19,851 bases of DNA from JBBRLG01 sp038231495 (lineage in GTDB: Bacteria; Planctomycetota; Planctomycetia; Gemmatales; Gemmataceae). The position numbers and the translations under genes were made by a program. Under the pieces are notes generated by a model. The model saw only the letters and a program-made list of their open reading frames with translations. It did no database searches and was not told where the DNA came from. This document shows positions 1 through 8,062 of the stretch, in pieces. Location of the stretch: the NCBI GenBank assembly GCA_038231495.1, contig JBBRLG010000059.1:1-19851 (forward strand), read 5' to 3'. Each line of letters opens with the position of its first letter. Within the stretch, counting starts at the first letter, position 1.

Positions 1-1008
1 AACCCGCAGGTCGCCTGGGCATTTCTCAACCTGAGCCTGATCGCCGGCGGCTGGTCGATGACGGACCCGTATTTCCGCGAGATCGTCACCAAGGCCGACA
101 ACGTGCCGATCATCATCCTCATCTACTCCGTCGGCTTCTGCACCTGGCTGGGAATGCACCGTGCCGTTATCAACGACGAACGCATCGAGCGCGGCGAACC
201 CGTGCTCGAAAAGCTCGACGACGACAAGGTGCTGGTGTGGCCCGACCTGGTTTACACCGAACTAATCGCGATGATCGTGTGTACCATTGTCCTGGTGATC
301 TGGGCGATCTTGCTGAAAGCGCCTTTGGAGCAGCCGGCGACGAGTGCCAAGGCTCCGAACCCGTCGAAGGCGCCGTGGTACTTCCTTGGGCTGCAAGAGA
401 TGCTCGTTTACTTCGACCCGTGGATGGCGGGCGTGGTGCTGCCGACCATGATTATTATTGGGCTGATGGCTCTGCCCTACATCGATTTCAACCGCGACGG
501 CAACGGCTATTTCTCCTTCAAACGCCGTTGGTTCGCGGTGACGACCTTCCAGTTCGGTTTCCTCGTCTTGTGGGTGACGTTGATCGTACTGGGCACTTTC
601 CTGCGCGGTCCCAACTGGAACTTCTTCGGCCCGTTTGAATACTGGGATCCGCACAAGGTCGATCCGCTCAACAACATCAACGTCTCCGACATTTTCTGGC
701 TGAAATTGCTGAACACGTCGCCGTCGGAGGTGCGCTTTCCGATTCCGGGCATCCACGTCCGCTTGCTGGACGCGATCTGGCGCGAATTGCCGGGCATCAT
801 TATCGTGTTGCTATACCTGCTGGCGCTGCCGCCGCTTTTGGCGCGGACCATCATGCGCGTCTTTTTCATCCGGATGGGATTTGCCCGCTTCATCATCCTC
901 GTCACGCTGATCCAGTTCATGGCTTCCCTGCCGTTGAAGATGGTTTTGCGCTGGACGATGAACCTCAAATACATCGTCTTTATCCCGGAGATCTTCTTCA
1001 ACATTTGA
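1..1008 (+). CDS. Cytochrome b-type quinol oxidoreductase subunit, C-terminal part (5' end outside window)
   Basis: Membrane subunit of a cytochrome bc-type complex that would oxidise quinol and pass electrons to cytochromes. The frame is open from base 1 and reads as a hydrophobic protein before the first ATG at 58. That ATG has no good ribosome binding site, so I treat the gene as truncated by the window. About seven hydrophobic segments are visible. Residues 121-128, counted from base 1, read PSKAPWYF, at the place of the Qo-site PEWY motif of cytochrome b / subunit IV. The motif is followed by a further conserved-looking stretch (LGLQEM) and by a loop with GPNWNFFGPFEYWD. No haem-b ligand histidine pair is seen, as expected for a C-terminal domain; those would lie upstream. 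The octahaem cytochrome gene begins 61 bp downstream on the same strand, which supports one respiratory operon. The family call is firm; the exact complex type is inferred. Confidence 0.85.
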   Translation, partial: NPQVAWAFLNLSLIAGGWSMTDPYFREIVTKADNVPIIILIYSVGFCTWLGMHRAVINDERIERGEPVLEKLDDDKVLVWPDLVYTELIAMIVCTIVLVIWAILLKAPLEQPATSAKAPNPSKAPWYFLGLQEMLVYFDPWMAGVVLPTMIIIGLMALPYIDFNRDGNGYFSFKRRWFAVTTFQFGFLVLWVTLIVLGTFLRGPNWNFFGPFEYWDPHKVDPLNNINVSDIFWLKLLNTSPSEVRFPIPGIHVRLLDAIWRELPGIIIVLLYLLALPPLLARTIMRVFFIRMGFARFIILVTLIQFMASLPLKMVLRWTMNLKYIVFIPEIFFNI

Positions 1009-1069
1009 TGTTTGAGCGTTTGTCCGCGCACCGATCCTTCAATCCTCGTCGCCCCCCTACAGGACTGCC

Positions 1070-4000
1070 ATGGCCGCCACCGACCAGACCTTCCGCAGCC
1101 AGAAAAAGCTAAACATCGTCTTCGGCGTCACGTCCCTGGTCATGTTCTTGACCGTCATTTGGATGATGGTGGACGACTACACCAAGGAATTTAAGCCGAA
1201 GCAGCGCCTGTTTCGCAGCGTGGAAGTCGGCGTCAACGAACGTTTGATGTTGGACCAGTTGCCGGAAAAGTCCGAGGTGGACGCCCGGCTCAAGGAAGTG
1301 GTGGACGCACGCAAGGCGCTGGCGGACAAGAAGCAGGAAATCAGCAAGATCGAGAGCGCGCTGACCGCCAAGCGCGAAAAAGCAGACACCGCCTACCGCA
1401 CGAAAAAAGCCGACTTCGACTCCAAGATGAGTAAAGTGGACATCGCCACGGAGAAGGTCGGCCACACCCCAAATGACGCCGAACGCAGCAAACTCCAGCG
1501 CGAAGCGGACGAAAAACGTAAAGAGATCGAAGACAACGGCGGCGTGCGTGCCCAGCTAGCCAAGGCCAAAAGCGATTTGGATGCGGTGGAAAAGGAATAC
1601 CGCACGGAGGTCGTTTCCAAGGTGGAACCCGAAGAAAAGCGCTTGAGCGAAGCCGAGGACAACCTGAAACGGCTTACCGGCGTTTTCGACCGCTTCGCGA
1701 AGACCACCGCCCAAAAGACGTGGAAGTGGGGCGACGTTTTCCGGGAGTTGCCGATCATCGACGGTTTCGCCTCGCCCGTCCGCGTCCAGCAAACCAAGTT
1801 GAACGACCTCACCATTGACTACGGCGGCTTCCGCGACGTACCGCGCTTCGACCGCTGCACGACCTGTCACCTCGGCATCGACCGGCCCACCTTTGACCGG
1901 GCGACCCTGGTTAGCCTCGGCGGCGACCCGAAGAAACTGGGCGAAAAGCTGGATGCCGCCCACAAGATATTCAATGAGCGCCAGAAGAGTGGCGAGGATC
2001 TCGGCTTCGATCCCAACGACATTCCCACCAAACCCTCGACGCTCAAGCTGAGCAAGGGGGATGTCACCCAGTTCATGGCACACCCGCGCCTCGACCTGTT
2101 CGTCGATCCCAATAGCCCGCACCCGATGCAGCAATTCGGCTGCACCAGTTGCCACGGAGGCCAGGGCAGCTCGACCGAATTCGTCCTCGCATCGCACACG
2201 CCCAACGATTTCCACCAGGAAGAAGAGTGGAAAAAAACGCACGACTGGGAGTCGATCCATTTCTGGGACTTCCCCATGCACCCGACGCGCTTCCAGGAGG
2301 CGAGTTGCGTAAAATGCCATCACCAGATGACGGACCTGATTCGCAACGGGGTCAAGGAGGAAGCGCCGAAGTTGCTCAAGGGTTACAACTTGGTGCGCGA
2401 GAACGGTTGCTTCGGCTGCCACGAGATCAGCGGCACGAAGGGCGGTCGCACGGTCGGTCCGGACCTACGCCTCGAACCGAGTCCCGCACTGGACTTTCTG
2501 TCGCAGGCCGATCAGGATCGCGTCAAGGGGGAGAACCCCGGCGCACTCCGCAAGGTCGGCCCGTCCCTGCGCCGCCTCGCCGAGAAGACCAACGAGGAAT
2601 GGACGCGGAAGTGGATTCAATCGCCGCGGAGTTTCCGCGAAGATACGAAGATGCCGCACTTCTACGGCCTGAGCACGAACAACCACGAATACCTGGCGGC
2701 CAACGCGCCGGCCCAAGGGGCATTTCCTGACGCCGAGATTCATTCGATCGCCTACTACCTCTTCGCCGAAAGTCGCAAAAGCCTTAAGGGCGAGGACACC
2801 TACCGGAAGTACCTCATCAAGAGTATCGACGACTTGCAAAAGAAGCAGGTCGAAGGCCTGTTGTCAGACGCGAAACGTAAAGAGTTGGCGGACCTGAGCC
2901 GCAGTTTTGGCAACCTGTCATTACTATCGGCGCCGCCAAATGCGGGCAAAATAAATGACCGGCTCGCGGAGCAAAAGCAATTGCAAGACCGCTTGCACGA
3001 GTTGCACCGCAATAATGCGGCAGACCAGGTTCCGGCAATTGCCAAGCGGCTGACCAAGGTTAGCCAGGAACTCATCAAGGATGCCAAACCGACGCCGTTG
3101 ACGGCCGGAGTCGTGGACGCCGAAGGATCCCCGATTGCGTTCGACAAGCTGCCGCCTGCCGACGCGGCCAAGCTGGTCAACGGTCGCCGGCTGTTCACGG
3201 AAAAGGGCTGCCTCGCCTGTCACGCCAACGACGCCACGACGAAGGCCGACAAGCCGAACCTTTTCTCACCGCTAGAGAGCCACGCCAACTTCGGCCCTAA
3301 CCTGTCGCGTCTCGCCGTTAAACTCGGAGCCGAGTTGGAAAAGGGGAAAGTAGACGAGGCGTCGAAGAAGCGCTGGCTCGTGCAGTGGATTCTAAATCCC
3401 AATGTCCACCACCCACGGACGCGCATGCCCGTGACGTTCCTGACTCCGGACGACGCGAACGACGTGGCTTCGTGGTTGCTGGACCAGTCCGCGAAGGATT
3501 ACGACGAGAAAGACCCCGCAGCCCCGTCGCAGGAAACCCTCGTCTCCCTGGCCCGCGTCTACCTCGGCAAAGCCAAGGACATGACTCAGGAGGACGTGGA
3601 CACCATCCTGCCCGCCCAGGGCGATGCCGACACTGCCAAGGCCGAAGCCCGACTAAAGTACGTCGGCCCGGACGCGGACGAACAGGTCCTGCGCGGCGGC
3701 AAGGTCGATGCCGACAGTTTGAAATGGTACATCGGCAAAAAGAGCATCAGCCGCCTCGGCTGTTACGGTTGTCACGACTTGCCGGGTTTCGAGACGGCCA
3801 AACCGATCGGCACGGCCTTGAACGATTGGGGCAAGAAGGACGCGGAACGCCTCGCCTTCGAGGACGCCGACGCTTTCGTCAAGAAGCACTTCAACATCAC
3901 GCCGCTGCGTGAGCCGGGCAAAGAGCTTGCAATCCAGACGACGATCAAGCGCCTCGCCGACAAGGGAGAGGGCGACTTGACGGATGCGGAGAAAGCGGAG

Positions 4001-5800
4001 TTGGCCGAGGCGAAGGAAGCCGCCGGCCACATGCAATGGCAAAGTAAGGACGACAAACAGCCGTACGACAAGTATTTCTTTGAGTCCCTGGAACACCACC
4101 ACCGCGACGGCTTCCTGAATCAGAAACTCCTCCAGCCGCGGTCCTACGATTACGGCCGCACGCGCGCCTGGGACGACCGGCTGCGCATGCCGCAATTCCA
4201 GTTCGCCCGGGTGCGGCGCCACGCCGGGGAAGGGAAGGACGAATTCGCCCAACGCAAGCTGGTCGAGGAGGCCGAAGCGCGCGAAGCCGTGATGACGTTT
4301 ATCCTCGGCCTCGTGGCGGAACCGGTGCCCCTCACCTACGTCAACCGCCCGGCCCCGGAACGACTGGCGGAAGTGAAGGGCCGCCAAGTGCTGGAGAAAT
4401 ATAATTGTGGGGGTTGTCACCAGATTCAGCCGGGGCGGTATGAGTTCAAGAAGTCGAAAGAGGGCACTCAACAACTTGCCACGGCGTTTGAGACGGTGAG
4501 CAAAACGCTCGGCTCGGACCACTATTTTCCGAACCACAACGCCTGGGCCGGTAAACCCTCGCCCTTCCCCGACCGCTACGTCGCTTACGGCGTCCAACCG
4601 AGGGAAGGTGTCAACAATCCGGTGCTGTCCGTGCGCCTGGCCGAGGCTCTTCGTTTCACCGGGGCCGACGGCGCCACCCACGACCTGCCGCAATCGGCCA
4701 ACGCCTATATCCTCCCGGAAGAGATCCTGAGTCAGAACGATTCTTTTGGAGGAGCCTTTAGTGACCTCTTGATCGGGGGGCGCGCCGGAAAGGCTAGCGA
4801 GGCGCGCTATACGGGCGAGCCGGTCAACTACCTGGCGTCGCGTTACGAACAACGGTTCGACGCCAAAGTGGACGACGCACGCTCGGTTCTGCCGCCGCCG
4901 CTGGTCCGCGAGGGCGAACGCGTTCAGCCCCGCTGGTTGTACCAGTTTCTGCTCAATCCCACGCCAGTACGGCCGCAGAGCAACATGCTGTTGCGCATGC
5001 CCCGCTTTAACATGAGTGCGGACGAGTCGATGGCACTCGTCAACTACTTCGGCGCGGTGAGCAAGTTGAGCAACCCCGACGCCAATTTGACCTTCCCGTA
5101 TCTCAAGATCGACCAGCGGGAAAGCAGCTACTGGCGGCAAAAGTCGCAGGAGTACGTTCCCCGGCTGGAGTCATCGAAGCTGTTAGAAGGGCGTCTCAAA
5201 CCGCTGGAGCCGCTGTTCAAGGAACAATTGCAGCAGTTCAAGGAACAACTCCAGGCACAGAAAGCCGGCCTCGAAACGCAGCGCGACGCGCTCAAAAAGG
5301 AGATTGACAAGGAGGCAAATGAGGACGCCAAGAAGAAAAAGCAGGAGACGTTGACCGCCCTTGAAGCGGAGCTGAAAGCCGTCACCGACCAGGCCGCGAA
5401 GGCCGACGAAAGCCCGTTCCGCGAGAAATGGAAGCAGGAGGACGCTTACGCCGTGGACGCCTACCGCCTGCTAACGAATAAGGATCTGTGCATCAAGTGT
5501 CACAGCATCGGCAAGCAGGAAATTCAGGGCGCGATCGGGCCGAACCTCAGTTTGTCGGCGGAGCGGTTGCGGCCGGAGTGGACGATGTACTGGCTCGCCA
5601 ACCCGAATCGCATGTTCACGTATTCCACGCAGATGCCACAGAACTTCCCGAACGATAAACTACAATGGCAAGAGTCCTTCCACGGTTCGACGCTGGACCA
5701 GGTGAAGGCCGTTCGGGATGCTCTCATGGACCTGCCGCGCTTGGCCGAGATGCCGGCAAACCGCTTGCCGCAGCCGGTGCCGGCGGGAGGAGGTAAGTAA
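1070..5800 (+). CDS. Giant membrane-anchored octahaem cytochrome c (1576 aa)
   Basis: Predicted periplasmic electron-transfer protein partnered with the upstream cytochrome b. The start is ATG 1070, with AGGA at 1061-1064. One N-terminal membrane helix (about residues 14-34) would anchor it. A charged coiled coil follows (about 65-215). Eight CxxCH haem sites lie at residues 263, 358, 413, 447, 714, 898, 1113 and 1474. The last five are each followed by a Met-Pro motif (M528, M786, M1040, M1310, M1522), which suits class-I cytochrome c domains with His/Met ligands. The first three haems have no such Met. Another helical stretch lies around 582-672, and a second Lys/Glu-rich coiled coil around 1367-1447, just before the last haem domain. 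No catalytic domain was recognised, so electron transfer or scaffolding is the inferred role. The stop codon TAA shares its last base with the ATG of the next gene, implying translational coupling. Confidence 0.9.
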   Translation: MAATDQTFRSQKKLNIVFGVTSLVMFLTVIWMMVDDYTKEFKPKQRLFRSVEVGVNERLMLDQLPEKSEVDARLKEVVDARKALADKKQEISKIESALTAKREKADTAYRTKKADFDSKMSKVDIATEKVGHTPNDAERSKLQREADEKRKEIEDNGGVRAQLAKAKSDLDAVEKEYRTEVVSKVEPEEKRLSEAEDNLKRLTGVFDRFAKTTAQKTWKWGDVFRELPIIDGFASPVRVQQTKLNDLTIDYGGFRDVPRFDRCTTCHLGIDRPTFDRATLVSLGGDPKKLGEKLDAAHKIFNERQKSGEDLGFDPNDIPTKPSTLKLSKGDVTQFMAHPRLDLFVDPNSPHPMQQFGCTSCHGGQGSSTEFVLASHTPNDFHQEEEWKKTHDWESIHFWDFPMHPTRFQEASCVKCHHQMTDLIRNGVKEEAPKLLKGYNLVRENGCFGCHEISGTKGGRTVGPDLRLEPSPALDFLSQADQDRVKGENPGALRKVGPSLRRLAEKTNEEWTRKWIQSPRSFREDTKMPHFYGLSTNNHEYLAANAPAQGAFPDAEIHSIAYYLFAESRKSLKGEDTYRKYLIKSIDDLQKKQVEGLLSDAKRKELADLSRSFGNLSLLSAPPNAGKINDRLAEQKQLQDRLHELHRNNAADQVPAIAKRLTKVSQELIKDAKPTPLTAGVVDAEGSPIAFDKLPPADAAKLVNGRRLFTEKGCLACHANDATTKADKPNLFSPLESHANFGPNLSRLAVKLGAELEKGKVDEASKKRWLVQWILNPNVHHPRTRMPVTFLTPDDANDVASWLLDQSAKDYDEKDPAAPSQETLVSLARVYLGKAKDMTQEDVDTILPAQGDADTAKAEARLKYVGPDADEQVLRGGKVDADSLKWYIGKKSISRLGCYGCHDLPGFETAKPIGTALNDWGKKDAERLAFEDADAFVKKHFNITPLREPGKELAIQTTIKRLADKGEGDLTDAEKAELAEAKEAAGHMQWQSKDDKQPYDKYFFESLEHHHRDGFLNQKLLQPRSYDYGRTRAWDDRLRMPQFQFARVRRHAGEGKDEFAQRKLVEEAEAREAVMTFILGLVAEPVPLTYVNRPAPERLAEVKGRQVLEKYNCGGCHQIQPGRYEFKKSKEGTQQLATAFETVSKTLGSDHYFPNHNAWAGKPSPFPDRYVAYGVQPREGVNNPVLSVRLAEALRFTGADGATHDLPQSANAYILPEEILSQNDSFGGAFSDLLIGGRAGKASEARYTGEPVNYLASRYEQRFDAKVDDARSVLPPPLVREGERVQPRWLYQFLLNPTPVRPQSNMLLRMPRFNMSADESMALVNYFGAVSKLSNPDANLTFPYLKIDQRESSYWRQKSQEYVPRLESSKLLEGRLKPLEPLFKEQLQQFKEQLQAQKAGLETQRDALKKEIDKEANEDAKKKKQETLTALEAELKAVTDQAAKADESPFREKWKQEDAYAVDAYRLLTNKDLCIKCHSIGKQEIQGAIGPNLSLSAERLRPEWTMYWLANPNRMFTYSTQMPQNFPNDKLQWQESFHGSTLDQVKAVRDALMDLPRLAEMPANRLPQPVPAGGGK
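5786..5794 (+). promoter_or_regulatory. Ribosome binding site inside the 3' end of the octahaem cytochrome gene
   Basis: GGAGGAGGT lies within the last codons of the cytochrome gene, five bases before ATG 5800. With the TAATG stop-start overlap it points to coupled translation of the cytochrome and the first cupredoxin. Confidence 0.75.
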
Positions 5801-6612
5801 TGCGTATCGCTTTGACCGTATTAGGTGTTTCGCTGGGCCTGATGACCGTATTGCTCAGTAACGTGCCGTCGGCCGCCGACGAGCCGAAACAGGAGTGGGG
5901 CACGATCAAGGGCCAGATCGTTTGGGGCGAAAAAGATCTACCCGCCGTCGTCAAGTTAAACATCGACCAAGACCCCCTGGTTTGCAAGAAGAACGGCGAC
6001 ATCGTTTCGGAAGAATACGTCGTCGATCCCAAGACCAAAGGCGTGAAAAACGTCTTCGTCTGGCTGGCGGCTGCCACGCCTCCGAAGAAGGGTGCGAAGT
6101 GGGCCGCGATCCCGATTCACCCGGCATTGGCCAAGTCCAAGGACAAGACAGTAACGCTCGACCAGCCGTGTTGTTCGTTTGAGCCGCACGTGCTGGCGAT
6201 GCGCGACGACCAGACGCTGGAAGTCAAGAACAGCGCCTCGGTGCCGCACAACATCCATTTCATCGGCGAGAAGGTAAACGACAACAAGATCATGCCGCCC
6301 AACACGTCGCTGACCGAACTGGTCGCGGCTTCGGCCACGCCGGTGAACGTTCAGTGCGACATCCACCGCTGGATGAAGGGTTACGTCCGCGTGTTTGACC
6401 ACCCGTACTTCCAGGTGACGGCGGTGGACGGCAAATTCGAGATCAAGAATGTGCCGGCCGGGGAGTACCGCATCCTGATTTGGCACGAGGGCATGGGTTG
6501 GGTCACGTTCGACAATCCCGAGAAGGGCAAGGAAGGCAAGCTCATCAAGATCAAGGCGAACGGCGACACGGACCTGGGTACGTTCAAACTGACGAAATCG
6601 AAGGACGACTGA
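5800..6612 (+). CDS. Exported cupredoxin-like copper protein with C-terminal beta-sandwich (270 aa), paralogue 1
   Basis: Likely a periplasmic blue-copper electron carrier serving the cytochrome complex. A strong GGAGGAGGT at 5786-5794 precedes ATG 5800, which overlaps the cytochrome stop by 1 nt. A Sec signal peptide ends near SAA (residues 24-26), with no lipobox. Candidate copper ligands are H150 (in VPHNIHF) and C186, H189 and M192 in CDIHRWM. The C-x2-H-x2-M spacing matches the short ligand loop of amicyanin, a known type-1 copper protein. After the loop comes a region resembling carboxypeptidase-regulatory-like beta domains (FEIKNVPAGEYRILIWHEG). Further cysteines (in DPLVC and QPCC) could form disulphides. 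It closely resembles the protein at 8063-8989 (shared DPKTKGVKNV, IPIHPALAKS, PHVLAMRDDQ). Copper binding and partner are inferred. Confidence 0.8.
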   Translation: MRIALTVLGVSLGLMTVLLSNVPSAADEPKQEWGTIKGQIVWGEKDLPAVVKLNIDQDPLVCKKNGDIVSEEYVVDPKTKGVKNVFVWLAAATPPKKGAKWAAIPIHPALAKSKDKTVTLDQPCCSFEPHVLAMRDDQTLEVKNSASVPHNIHFIGEKVNDNKIMPPNTSLTELVAASATPVNVQCDIHRWMKGYVRVFDHPYFQVTAVDGKFEIKNVPAGEYRILIWHEGMGWVTFDNPEKGKEGKLIKIKANGDTDLGTFKLTKSKDD

Positions 6613-6653
6613 CAGGGGACCGTCACCTGTCTCAATAGCATCGAACAACGATT

Positions 6654-6709
6654 TTCGTTTCGCGGCGGTTTTGAGAGTCGCGCGGCTGTCGAAACCGACG
6701 CGAAACGAA
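6654..6709 (+). terminator. Probable intrinsic terminator of the cytochrome/cupredoxin operon, tail interrupted
   Basis: Two 23-base arms (6654-6676 and 6687-6709) pair at 20 of 23 positions, including an uninterrupted outer 11 bp (TTCGTTTCGCG with CGCGAAACGAA). The loop is 10 bases. The stem is followed by AGCAT and then CTTTTCTT. If the MITE-like element that follows is removed, the tail reads CTTTTCTTTT. The stem lies 42 bases behind the stop codon at 6612. Terminator function is inferred from position and the T-rich tail. Confidence 0.55.
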
Positions 6710-6713
6710 GCAT

Positions 6714-6721
6714 CTTTTCTT
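6714..6721. repeat. Left copy of the 8-bp target-site duplication
   Basis: CTTTTCTT directly precedes the left end of the inverted-repeat element at 6722. Confidence 0.6.
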
Positions 6722-6844
6722 GTAACCGTTCACTCCCCCCCTTACGAAGGGGGGGTAGGGGGGGTGGAAATAGCGCCATGACCGACTACATCCGTTCTTA
6801 ACCCCCCCTGCCCCCCCTTCGTAAGGGGGGGAGTGAACGGTTAC
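6722..6844. mobile_element. MITE-like element: 123 bp, 44-bp terminal inverted repeats, 8-bp flanking duplication
   Basis: The arms 6722-6765 and 6801-6844 are inverted copies identical at 43 of 44 positions. They begin GTAACCGTTCACT and surround a 35-base non-coding core. CTTTTCTT abuts the element on both sides (6714-6721 and 6845-6852), as expected for an 8-bp target-site duplication. Each arm is itself a hairpin: seven C and TT, then ACG (or the complement), then AA and seven G. No transposase is encoded, so it would need one in trans. The duplication could be chance in a T-rich tract, but exact abutment on both sides argues against that. Confidence 0.7.
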
Positions 6845-6852
6845 CTTTTCTT
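6845..6852. repeat. Right copy of the 8-bp target-site duplication
   Basis: CTTTTCTT directly follows the right end of the inverted-repeat element at 6844, matching the left copy exactly. Confidence 0.6.
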
Positions 6853-6977
6853 TTGGCCGGTTGGACGTTTGCCGTCCAGCCCAGGGAATAAAAACCGGGG
6901 TCACGCTTCTAATTCATGGCGGTTGGTTCAAGCTCTGCCACCGGGGGCGCTCACTCGTCCCGTCTGTTTCCCATTCT

Positions 6978-6983
6978 GGAGGT
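6978..6983 (+). promoter_or_regulatory. Ribosome binding site that fixes the start at 6991
   Basis: GGAGGT lies seven bases before ATG 6991. The in-frame ATG at 6916 has no such site, and starting there would place 25 polar residues ahead of a lipoprotein signal. Confidence 0.8.
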
Positions 6984-6990
6984 ACTATCC

Positions 6991-7914
6991 ATGCGACGAT
7001 TGCATTTCGGTTTGTTGGCTGCCGGCATCCCGGTTTTCGTGCTGAGCCTTGCCCTGGTCGGTTGTGGTGGCACTCCCACCACGGCAGACAACTCCGGCGG
7101 CGACGGCAAGTCGGCGGACAGCAAGTCCACCGACTCGAAGAAACCTGCCGGCGAGTGGAAGGCGCTTGAGCCGGGCAAGGGCACCATCAGCGGCAAGGTG
7201 ACGCTGAAGGGCAAAATGCCCGACATCAAGAAGATGAACGACGATCTGATGGCCGCGATTAACAAAAACCAAAACAAGGATTTTTGCTTGAAGGGCACCG
7301 AATCCGATTTGCAAGAACAGGCATTCCGCATCGACTCCAACGGCAACGTGGAGAACGTTTTCGTCTGGCTCCAGCCGGCCGACAAGACCTCCTACTTCAA
7401 GATCGACAACGCAGAAAAGATGGCGAAGCCGGTCGAGATCGACCAGCCGCATTGTGCATTCATTCCCCACGCCGCGGTCTTGTTTCCCTCCTACCGTGAC
7501 CCCGCCAATCCGAAGAATATGAAGCCGACCAACCAGAAGGAGAGTGTGAAAAACAACGCCACCGAAGCCCACAACACCAAGTACAGTAACGACAGCAAGA
7601 CCATCCCTGGCGAGAATAAGCAACTTGCGCCGGGCGAGGTGATGCCACTGGTGGGCATCATCCCTTCTTACACGGAACCCGTGACGCTCAAATGCGACAT
7701 TCACGGGTGGATGACCGGCTACCTGTGGGCCTTCGATCATCCGTACGCCGCCGTCACGGCAAAGGACGGAACCTTTAAGATCGAAAATGTGCCGACGGGC
7801 GTGAAGATGAAGATTGTCGCCTGGCACGAAGGGGTCGCCTTCATCACGAAGGGCGAAGATTACGAGGCGAAAGACGGGGACAACACGAAGAACTTTGAAC
7901 TCGAAGTCAAGTAA
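6991..7914 (+). CDS. Cupredoxin-like lipoprotein (307 aa), paralogue 2
   Basis: Probable membrane-tethered periplasmic copper protein. The signal ends in a lipobox (LVGC, lipid-carrying C25). A low-complexity Ser/Lys/Asp linker (about residues 30-52) would extend the domain from the membrane. Candidate copper ligands are H194 (in EAHNTKYS) and C235, H238 and M241 in CDIHGWM, with the same C-x2-H-x2-M spacing as its two neighbours. The C-terminal part again has a beta-domain signature (FKIENVPTGVKMKIVAWHEG). It is the most divergent of the three: it lacks the DPKTKGVKN block and has a longer insert before the first His. It has its own ribosome binding site, and a terminator lies behind it, so it may be a separate transcript. 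Confidence 0.8.
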   Translation: MRRLHFGLLAAGIPVFVLSLALVGCGGTPTTADNSGGDGKSADSKSTDSKKPAGEWKALEPGKGTISGKVTLKGKMPDIKKMNDDLMAAINKNQNKDFCLKGTESDLQEQAFRIDSNGNVENVFVWLQPADKTSYFKIDNAEKMAKPVEIDQPHCAFIPHAAVLFPSYRDPANPKNMKPTNQKESVKNNATEAHNTKYSNDSKTIPGENKQLAPGEVMPLVGIIPSYTEPVTLKCDIHGWMTGYLWAFDHPYAAVTAKDGTFKIENVPTGVKMKIVAWHEGVAFITKGEDYEAKDGDNTKNFELEVK

Positions 7915-7953
7915 CGGCACCGAACAATTTCGGGCGACGATAGACGAAACGTA

Positions 7954-7987
7954 GGGCGGGCCGGCAACGGCCCGCCCATTTCGTTTT
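7954..7987 (+). terminator. Intrinsic terminator after paralogue 2
   Basis: A perfect 10-bp GC stem (GGGCGGGCCG / CGGCCCGCCC, 7954-7977) closes a GCAA tetraloop of the GNRA class and is followed by ATTTCGTTTT. It lies 39 bases behind the stop codon at 7914. Confidence 0.85.
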
Positions 7988-8051
7988 GGTACTTGCGAGG
8001 TCGGCAGTCGGCGGTTACTCTGAATCACCTACCTTCTGTGCCCCTCCTCTT

Positions 8052-8057
8052 GAGGTG
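8052..8057 (+). promoter_or_regulatory. Ribosome binding site that decides the start at 8063
   Basis: GAGGTG is followed after five bases by ATG 8063. The GTG at its own 3' edge (8057) is in frame but too close to serve as the start. Confidence 0.65.
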
Positions 8058-8062
8058 TGACC

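Larger units (their letters stand above)
6613..6990. other. Intergenic region with a hairpin and a MITE-like element; no gene seen
   Basis: This 378-bp gap between the first and second cupredoxin genes contains no convincing coding sequence. It holds an imperfect hairpin (6654-6709), a 123-bp inverted-repeat element (6722-6844) and the leader of the next gene. The in-frame ATG at 6916 lies upstream of the accepted start of that gene and has no ribosome binding site. Confidence 0.7.

Noticed and set aside
1..57. Cytochrome b gene starting at ATG 58 with non-coding DNA before it
   Set aside because: Bases 1-57 continue in frame as a hydrophobic, GC3-rich coding sequence, and no ribosome binding site precedes 58.
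1556..2422. Minus-strand frame of 288 codons opposite the N-terminal part of the cytochrome
   Set aside because: Antisense shadow with no motif, signal or ribosome binding site of note.
3653..5140. Long open frame on the minus strand inside the octahaem cytochrome gene (495 codons)
   Set aside because: It lies wholly opposite a gene with eight haem motifs, has no recognisable domain, and is the kind of antisense frame that GC-rich codon use produces.
6985..8028. Minus-strand frame of 347 codons opposite the second cupredoxin gene
   Set aside because: It is Arg/His/Val-rich antisense sequence and would run through a clear plus-strand terminator and lipoprotein gene.
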